Assembly (NCBI GenBank): GCA_037447655.1
Contig: JBBHKE010000890.1
Coordinates: 62,001 to 126,000, forward strand
DNA: 64,000 nt
DNA from: Zygnema cylindricum
Lineage: Eukaryota > Streptophyta > Zygnematophyceae > Zygnematales > Zygnemataceae
Direction: 5' to 3'
Shown here: in pieces, positions 57,446-64,000 of the stretch
How the letters are laid out: every line of letters starts with the position of its first letter
Position numbering within the stretch: the first letter of the stretch is position 1
The notes under the pieces: generated by a model
Seen by the model: only the letters and a program-made list of their open reading frames with translations
The model's database searches: none
What the model was told of the DNA's origin: nothing
Program-made: the position numbers and the translations under genes

Positions 57446-58608
57446 GTATTTATTAGGATAGAAAAAGAGCAAAGGCAGTCTGCCTCTGACTCCCTTCTCT
57501 AAGCCCCCACACTTGTTGTAGTCACTGAAAGCTGGAAAGGGAGCTAGAGCCATGACTGCCTAAGCTCTTCAGAGAGACAAGTGTAGATAAATGGTAGGTT
57601 TACTAAAATGAATGTTGACGGACCCAGGATTTGATCGTGGTACCTACCGTCCGTCAAGATTCTGATAGCCGATAGCTTTATCTGTTTAGTCTAGAGCTAG
57701 TACTAGCACATGTAGGGTTTGATAAATATTTAAATAGTTACACGTAGACTAGTTCATTTAAAGGGAAATATTAACGTAGTGCATAGATATAGTTATGGAT
57801 AGTACAGAGTACGGTTTTATGTATTGTATGAAACAGATGCCGCGCGTTTGTTTCGACCGCGAAACAAATACCGCGAGTCTATTTTCAACGGCTAGAAATA
57901 TAGCCGGATTTGATCGGAAGGCCACGATAGGCGACGCGATCGCAGAATATGTACTTTTGGCGTTTTACAGTCATCGCCACGTCAAGTGACACGTGGCACG
58001 TCAACATTGGATTGCGGTGACTCTGGAGTTTACGAGAACAAATACGGATATGACATGTGTCGACATTTCGGCCATATCCTACGATGGTCGTACTGAAAGT
58101 ACACCGACACATGTACTTTTATGTACGGCACAGTAAATTCATTGGTGTCGTACGTTAGTGGATAAATTCTTAGAGAGAGAAAGGACATAGAATAATTTTG
58201 GTAGGTAGCCGCCTCTCCCAGAGGGCATCTTGTATAAAAGACAAACTTTGGCCAGCCAAAGCTATCAATTTACTTGACCAATTTCAGTGATTTTTTTTGC
58301 TGCGGACTCAAACGAGTCTAGCCTACACATGGGTGTAGCTGGTCAGAGTATTTGCCTGCCAGGGTGGCTGCATTTCTAAGGGGAACTCAAAGTGGGTGAA
58401 TGTGTCCAAAACTCATATTCTAACTTTGCATTCTGTGGTGGAACTGAGCACACAGAAAGTCTTATTTTACAGGGGTGAAGCTGTATTGGGGTTTTATTTG
58501 TCAAGGGGTCAATCATTTGGGTTTTTATTAAATTGGAGTAGGCACTAACTAGATAAGCTTCCTTAGACATGCAAATTTTATGGGGGGAATGGACCCCGTA
58601 TAATTACA
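57422..58608 (+). repeat. 5' LTR of gag-only copy 3
   Basis: Starts TGTTGGTATTTGAG and ends ATAATTACA. TATAAAAG at 58233-58240; hairpins GACTC-AAAC-GAGTC (58305-58318) and CTACAC-ATGG-GTGTAG (58323-58338). Antisense B-box-like motif near 57629. Confidence 0.87.
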
Positions 58609-60489
58609 GGTTATGGGCCCACCATCTAGGGTGCCTATGTTTGATGGAACAGACTTCACTTATTGGGAGTTCACGAGGGAAGGATTGCTTTTTGAAAAGC
58701 ACTTATGGGGAATTGTTTCGGGACAAGTGGAGTGTCCGCCACCGGGCTTTTGAAGAACTCAATATGGAGAATCATCTAGGGCTTTCACAAAACCAACCGG
58801 AGTAAGGATGTAGCGGAAGCTGAAGGGAAAATCATTAACATGGAAGGGGGAAAAGGGGAGAAGGATAAAAGGACACCGATGGTGAGGGGAGCTAGTCTCT
58901 CGGCTACGGTTCCACTTGTGGGGGTTATAACTGAACCAAAAACTAAAGAAAATGACAAAAAAAAATTGGAATATAAAAACATTATAGCAAAACATCTCAT
59001 ACTTAGATATGTGTCTAAATCCATAGCTATCACTATTTTAAATCTAACCAAGTCTTCAGAAATCTGGGAAACACTAATTCAAATTTATAAGAGTGAGACT
59101 ATACAAAGGAAGCAGTTAGTAAAACGTGAAATCAAGGCCTATGTTTATAAAGGCGGTAGCATGATACAGTTTTGTAATGATATTGCTGTGCTATATGTTG
59201 AGCTTGCTAGTGCAGGATATGTAGAATCTGAGGAGAGAAAGAGTAATACACTAATAATGAAACTCCCACATGAGTACGAAGACATCATTTACCGTATGCA
59301 GGGAATGGATGGCTCCACATGGACTTAGAGCATTACCATGGGGATGATTCTTATGAGGGAAAGCACTTTGGAACTTCAAAGGGGAAGTGACAAGGTAAAT
59401 GCATATACAATTGGTGGTGATTGCCGGAAGCGTGATGAGAGGAACGGCGGTGACGAGCGGAAGCTTGATGAGAGGAAGAACGACAAAGGTAAACCTTATT
59501 GGATTTTTGTTGGAAAGAGAGGGAGAGGAAAAGAAAAGGGAGCTTTAAAAAAATGGGTTTGCTTGGCTTGTAGGAAACCGGGTCACTATATGGAGGAGTG
59601 TCCTTGTTTCAAAGAACTTAGAAGTTGGTATGTGAATTAGGAGGAAAAAGGGGAAGAGGAGAAAGAGGATGAAGATATTTTGGAGCTTTTTCACATCGGT
59701 AGAATAGAGAAGAGAGAAAAATACACAAAAATTCCACAAAAGTAACAATGTGCTTTTAGAGGTATAAAGGAAGTAAAGGGAAGAGAGGTACTTGAGGGAG
59801 TTAAAAAAAATGAGGATAATTTTATAGATATTCTTGAAATAGAAAACTGGTTGGAAAGGGAGATTTCAACGGATTCCGAAGTAAGGGGAGAAGTAAGCCT
59901 AGAGGGGACTTTAAATGATAGGGGAGAAGAGGAATATTTGATTAAAAGTTTAACGGAGGATAAATATTTATTAGGAGTCAAAATAGAAAGTGATAGTGGA
60001 AAAAATTCCATGAGAGAGAGTGAGGAAAGTTCTGAAAGTAAGATAATTATTAGGGATAGAAATATAAGTTCGGAAGATGTAGATTTTATGAGGGACTTAG
60101 TGGGGACTCTTGATTTAAAGATAAATTTCGGGGGTAATGGTTTTGACATCACTAATGGGAGTGATGTCATCTATGAAGGTGTACCCGTAAAAGGGTTAGC
60201 ATCTAGGTGTGTGTTGCAAATTGGAGATGGGGCTTGCTGGTTGAATTGCAAGAGGGAAATCGGATTTTTGTGTGGATGGAAAAGAGATGAGGTGGATAAT
60301 ATCTTTGCTCGGATTTATGAAAGTGGGATGCTAAATAAAATGTATGATCAGCAAGATGGAATGTTTACTTCAGCTCATTTAATGGATCTTTTTAAATATA
60401 AGGGTGTTGTCTTAAAGTTTTATGAAAGGAAAAGGAAAAGAAAAAAAAATGGGGAAGGGAATGTTTGTTTATTTGTTTGTAAGAATTGA
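58609..60489 (+). pseudogene. Gag with RNase-H-like tail, gag-only copy 3
   Basis: From the primer-binding site GGTTATGGGCCCA (58609-58621): MGPPSRVPMFDGTDFTYWEF, a frameshift, Gag core 58840-59328, basic stretch and knuckle CLACRKPGHYMEEC (59560-59601) in frame 59338-59640. A stop follows, then the 212-codon frame 59851-60489. That frame is acidic at first (EREISTDSEVRGEVSLEG) and then aligns with RNase H of element D: DLVGTLDLKINFGG with YLVGTRELWLHLGG, DITNGSDVIYEGVPVKG with DITTWSDASYGDVPLRR, and VLQIGDGACW with VLQIGSGACC. The first RNase H aspartate and the DNQ-like aspartate (MYDQQDG) remain, but the MEAEY segment is missing. The tail ends in a basic KRKRKKN stretch. Only three or four lesions separate it from a continuous frame. 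Confidence 0.8.
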
Positions 60490-60517
60490 GAGGAAGTAGA
60501 CTAGAAAATAAGGGGGA

Positions 60518-60701
60518 TGCTTGTATTTGAGTATTTTCTAGGTGGGTTTGCTTCTGCTGTCATGTCTACTGGAGGCTCAGTCCTTGCGGGCCCAAGTGCT
60601 CCTCCCGCACGTGCTGCTGGGATAAATATACCAGCTGGTGCGAATGTGACGCCGACTGCTAGTGGATCACAATCAAGTCAGAATGCTTATGACCTTTAAC
60701 A
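60518..60701 (+). repeat. Chimeric LTR: gag-only start fused to element L end
   Basis: TGCTTGTATTTGAGTATTTTC (gag-only LTR start) runs to about 60543, then GGGTTTGCTTCTGC (element L LTR) continues to the CTTTAACA end at 60701, followed by AGTTG. The L part encodes a second copy of the Gag leader (MSTGGSVLAGPSAPPAR, from 60562). Confidence 0.82.
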
Positions 60702-60706
60702 AGTTG

Positions 60707-61230
60707 TTGCTACATTTCGAGTTTGTTGTATATATTCGAGGAAAGCTTACGCCGTTGCTGCAAGTTAGCCAAACATGTTACAGCTTGTCCTAATACCATT
60801 TCAACTCTTTTAAATTCCCAAAGGCATCTTTCCAACAATCATTTCTTTTAACGCTACCCCTCTCAACTCCATTTTTATTTTGTACTTAATCGTAATGTTT
60901 TGGGGTGTTACTATTTAAGTTACTCCCGATTGCGGCTCTCTTAGCGTATTTCTCCTCATCTCGAAGAATTTTTCCAAGCTGCATTTCAATTCTTGCTTAA
61001 GATTTTTACGTATGAGATTAATTATCACGTTGGCTTCATAACATTTTTTTTTTGTTGTTATTTCCTCTTCGGGTTTTGGTTTTGCCTCCTTATGGGGGCT
61101 CTACTCGGGCATGGGAGACGAGTTGATAATGTCAACTTTTTTTATATATGGATTGGGAATCGCTCAACAAGAACATACATATCGTGTCATTGGCCTTTCC
61201 ATGACCCCTCCTCGTTGTCAAGCTCCACTT
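60707..61230. other. No recognisable feature
   Basis: AT-rich sequence with T runs (61031-61041). No LTR, repeat or credible coding region seen; it may be the 5' part of the following non-LTR element. Confidence 0.4.
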
Positions 61231-62070
61231 CCTAACTCCACTGCTCGTACGCAACCTGCCTTGCTCGTTGGTTGCTCTAGCGAGCTTTTCCGTGCCGCTC
61301 GTGTGCTTCGACCTTCCACCCTATTGCCACCCACGACGTCAATAATTAAAGCCCTCAAAGAACTTCACTTTGCGACAGCCGCTGACATTCTACCGTTTAT
61401 TTAATTTTACAAACCTCTCGAACCCTTTGGCCTTGATCAAAATACCTTTGTTAGTGCTCTAGTAATTTCCCCTCATCTCTCAGTTGAGGGACCCTTGGAG
61501 ATGGTTTATGAGTTTTTCCGTGATGTCTTTTCTCCTGAAAATCCATCGTATGATTTTGATCTATTGTTTAAGGTGGCTTCTCATTTGAAGGGCATGTGCC
61601 ACCCACCATAGTCCCACTTCTGGCGGCAACGCGTCTTGTCGCTCTCTCGAAGCCTATTGGCGGTGTTTGTTCGATTGTTTTGGGAGAAGTCACTTATCGT
61701 GTTACGACAAGATCAATGTGTTTAAAGCTTCAAAAGGCTTTCCGAGATCATTTTGCCTCACATCAGTTTGGAATTGTAACATTGAGAGGTTGTGAGGCGG
61801 TTGTCCACGGTTTACGAGCAACTCTTAGCTTTCACCCGGATTGGGTGGTTCTCCAATTTGACATCCTCATTGCCTTCAATATAATTGATCGGAATGCCAT
61901 CTTTTGTGATCTACGTCATGCCCTTTCTCCATTTAACCAAATTATCCTTTTTGATCAGGTGTTTTACTCGAAATAAAGCCCTTTACTTTATCCAATCGGA
62001 GGTCCTTTGGGGGACGTTACCACTTTGGAATCTATAACGTTTACTTGTCAAGGTGACCCTTTAGGAGCAC
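61230..62070 (+). pseudogene. Non-LTR retrotransposon reverse transcriptase remnant
   Basis: Frames 61111-61404 and 61596-61976 and bridging sequence encode a degraded reverse transcriptase of the type common in non-LTR elements. Visible pieces: PTIVPLLAATRLVALSKPIGG (fingers), LGEVTYRVTTRSMCLK, FGIVTLRGCEAVVHGL, and motif A LQFDILIAFNIIDR with the catalytic aspartate. After a frameshift comes CQGDPLGAL (motif B-like, near 62045-62075). The YADD active-site block and 3' end are not found. Family-level identity only. Confidence 0.7.
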
Positions 62071-62968
62071 TATAATGCCCAAAGGTTGAGAAGTAGGAAC
62101 CATCGACAGTTTTCGGTTTATTCGGAGAACCATAGGAGGGGAATGTTCCTCAATTCCTTTCTCATATCCCTATCGTTAATCCGTTACACAACCCAAAATT
62201 TGTCCCAATTTTTTTCTTCCACGTAACTTGTCAAACTCCCATAAAATAACAAGGAAATGGGTCTTAAGCGTAATTCTTAATATCCCTTGGATGACTCAAG
62301 TCCCAATTAGCATAGATTTGGTGATCCCCTCAAAACCACTGTAAACCTTTAGACCTTGCCTTATAAACCTTTAGACTTTTAGACCGTCTTGTAATCCCTG
62401 AATTCTACACTCAATTATCTTATTGTTTTTTCTATAGACTAGTAGTTCCCTTGTCCTACAAGCAAACTTTGGTCTAACCCAAAAAAACCTTGAATATATG
62501 TGATCAACTAAGAGAGTATCCAATAATCTCGCTTTAGCCTATCTCCACATTTTTCTACCTTTTTCGATGCTTTTCTATATTACGAGTGGGGACTGATTGA
62601 AGAGGGAAGGTCATTCTAATATAAATAACCATTTCAAGAGTTGGCTTCCCCTCCTCTCGTGGGAGGATATTCCACTCACTCTTGAGAGTTGGGCTCCGTG
62701 CTAGTATTCTCCTCTCATGCAACCATCCGTTCAAACTTCTCCATTTTTTTTTAAGACCTTCACCTATAGGAAAATACCCTCCCTCCCTCCTAAGAGGAGG
62801 AGATTTCCCTCCATTCCTCCCTACTCTTCTTCCCTCCTCCCTCTTTCCTCCTTCAAATGCGAGGAGAGCCTTTGAAGGTCTTTCCACGCGCTTGAGGGGT
62901 ACACTCTCAACAGCGAAAGGAGAAACTGTCATCGTCCCATCATTCTTTTTTCAACCATCATTTGTCCT
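62071..62968. other. Non-coding, polypyrimidine-rich stretch
   Basis: Contains a CCTCC-rich segment (about 62780-62860) and a T9 run near 62743. No coding or repeat family recognised; open frames are short and low-complexity. Confidence 0.45.
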
Positions 62969-63761
62969 TGCAATTCTGTGTCCCCCATTGGATTACATAA
63001 TTGAAAAAGCCTCTAGATAGATTTGACTAACCCTTCTTCAACTAGGACCACTGCTACCAAAGCAGGCAAATAGACAAGGTGACTACACCTATGTGCAGTA
63101 TGGACTCCCCTCAGCCCACAACAAAAAAAATCAATGAAAACGCCCAACTAGGCGATTAATTATCAAGTGGCAAAGATGCCAATATTTATATAAGCTCATT
63201 GGGAGAGAGGCGGCTACCTCCTCAATCCTCTGAGTCCTAAACCCCTCTCACAACCCCTATCTACTAATGTACTAGCCAACCAGGCAACTGTACAGTACAG
63301 AAAGGTACCATGGCCGATGTCTTTTCTGTACAGCCTGTGTACGACACGGCCATGGAGTGGACGTCTGTCTCCTCCATACTTGTTGTCATGCTTTCGAGAT
63401 TCTAGCTTTTCAGTTCTATAATAACACGTGGCGCCAGGTCATGTCATGCTCAAAAACCGCCAAAGCGGTCATTCCGCGATCTCGGGGATGATGCGTGGCG
63501 TCAGATATAATATCAGCCGTTTAATTTTAATATCAGCCGTTTAAAACAAATGTCCGATATATTTGTTTTGTGCTGGTTTTTGTTCGCACTATATTAGAAC
63601 TAGTCTCTATGCTTGTTAACTCTAATTTCGTTAATCGGATTAAGGTTCATTAACAATGTTTAAATAGATTTCAAACCCTATATACTTTAACGAACTTCTA
63701 CGACAAACTGGTTAGAGGTGACGGCTACGCCCCGCTCTGCTAGTCGAAGGTTCGAGTCTTG
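62969..63761 (-). repeat. LTR, same type as 31891-32904, truncated
   Basis: 3' end TGCAATTCTG at 62969. TATATAAAT on the minus strand near 63185-63193, a short tandem TTTAATATCAGCCG repeat near 63510-63540, and a plus-strand tRNA-like module with B box GGTTCGAGTC near 63749. It is cut at 63761 by the next LTR. Confidence 0.72.
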
Positions 63762-64000
63762 CCTGAAACTCTGAGACCTCCATAGGTCCTCGGAGTAGGC
63801 AACTCACAATAAGCTTATCTAGATAGTGCCGACTCCAAGTTGATACAAACCCAAATGACTGAAACCTTGATAGTCAAAACCCCAATACACCTTCACCCCC
63901 GTGAAAGAAGACTTTCTGTGTGCTCAAATCCCCAATAGAATGCAAAGTTAGAATATGAGTATTTGGACACATTCCCCCACTTTGAATTTCCCTTAAAAAT
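63762..64000 (-). repeat. Mosaic LTR at right edge
   Basis: The first ~50 bp are the 3' end of an element C-type LTR (TGAAACTCTGAGACCTCC). From about 63808 the sequence matches the gag-only LTR type (AAGCTTATCTAGATAGTGCC). It continues beyond the window. Confidence 0.65.

Larger units (their letters stand above)
57422..60543 (+). mobile_element. Gag-only non-autonomous copia element, copy 3 (best preserved)
   Basis: 5' LTR 57422-58608, internal region 58609-60517, and the first ~26 bp of a 3' LTR (60518-60543), which then switches into element L's LTR. The internal region is only 1.9 kb and contains gag, an acidic tail and an RNase-H-like end. Inserted in L's protease gene. Confidence 0.85.
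55921..60701 (+). mobile_element. Copia element L with short LTRs, internally deleted, hosting gag-only copy 3
   Basis: 5' LTR 55921-56196 and the distal part of the 3' LTR (60544-60701), with duplication AGTTG at 55916-55920 and 60702-60706. Gag-protease 56057-57421 is followed by gag-only copy 3. The rest of L's pol is missing: copy 3's 3' LTR is fused directly into L's 3' LTR. The matching duplication shows both outer ends belong to one insertion. Confidence 0.82.

Noticed and set aside
62682-63020. 112-codon plus-strand frame as a possible host gene
   Set aside because: P/S/L-rich translation of a polypyrimidine stretch that runs into an LTR.
1-64000. CRISPR array, bacterial operon, rRNA or phage features
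   Set aside because: No regularly spaced identical repeats with unique spacers, no ribosome-binding-site-led gene series, and no rRNA sequence seen; repeats are explained by LTR families.

Overview
This is a repeat-dominated stretch of a eukaryotic nuclear genome, most likely a plant. It holds no recognisable host gene, rRNA, CRISPR array or prokaryotic operon. At least nine Ty1/copia-type LTR retrotransposons and many LTR fragments are stacked inside one another. The plant assignment is an inference from the plant-like copia polyprotein, the abundance of copia and a degenerate non-LTR reverse transcriptase. The species cannot be fixed from the sequence; a seed-free plant or gymnosperm is a guess.

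Layout. 1-2921: minus-strand, gag-only non-autonomous element (copy 1) inside an old minus-strand copia element N. N resurfaces at 2922-4275, 10704-10758 and 14855-15227, and its LTR is 15228-16110. 4276-10703: decayed full-length plus-strand element C (target-site duplication CTTTT). 10759-14854: gag-only copy 2. 16111-19899: LTR fragments and a pol fragment (M). 18769-24580: decayed minus-strand element E. 24581-25665: another LTR. 25666-29811: minus-strand element F of a distinct subfamily with nearly open gag and integrase. 29812-32904: LTR pieces and a 906-bp inverted repeat made of two half-LTRs. 32905-43441: element H, whose 3' LTR is split by the young intact element D (36540-42750, duplication CATTT). 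43442-44980: unclassified DNA. 44981-53638: minus-strand element I, whose LTR is split by element J (46596-53311, duplication CTGTA); J carries a 228-bp TG...CA insertion with a complete tRNA cloverleaf. 53639-55241: 3' end of element K. 55921-60701: element L (duplication AGTTG) carrying gag-only copy 3. 60707-62968: non-LTR retrotransposon remnant and low-complexity DNA. 62969-64000: more LTRs.

Shared biology. Element D encodes one 1,478-residue Gag-protease-integrase-reverse transcriptase-RNase H polyprotein and looks able to supply proteins in trans. The families share a primer-binding site matching the anticodon arm of initiator tRNA-Met (half-tRNA priming, as in Drosophila copia). Their Gag start codon lies inside the 5' LTR, so the primer-binding site is translated (as in yeast Ty1). 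Their LTRs carry an array of small hairpins downstream of the TATA box, and a tRNA-like module antisense to the element.

The most unusual signals are the tRNA-bearing 228-bp element, the covarying hairpins, the recurrent antisense tRNA-like module, the gag plus RNase-H-remnant family present in three copies, the half-LTR palindrome, and mosaic LTRs. Coordinates of decayed elements are read by eye from LTR ends and alignments within the window; expect errors of a few bases, more where marked approximate.
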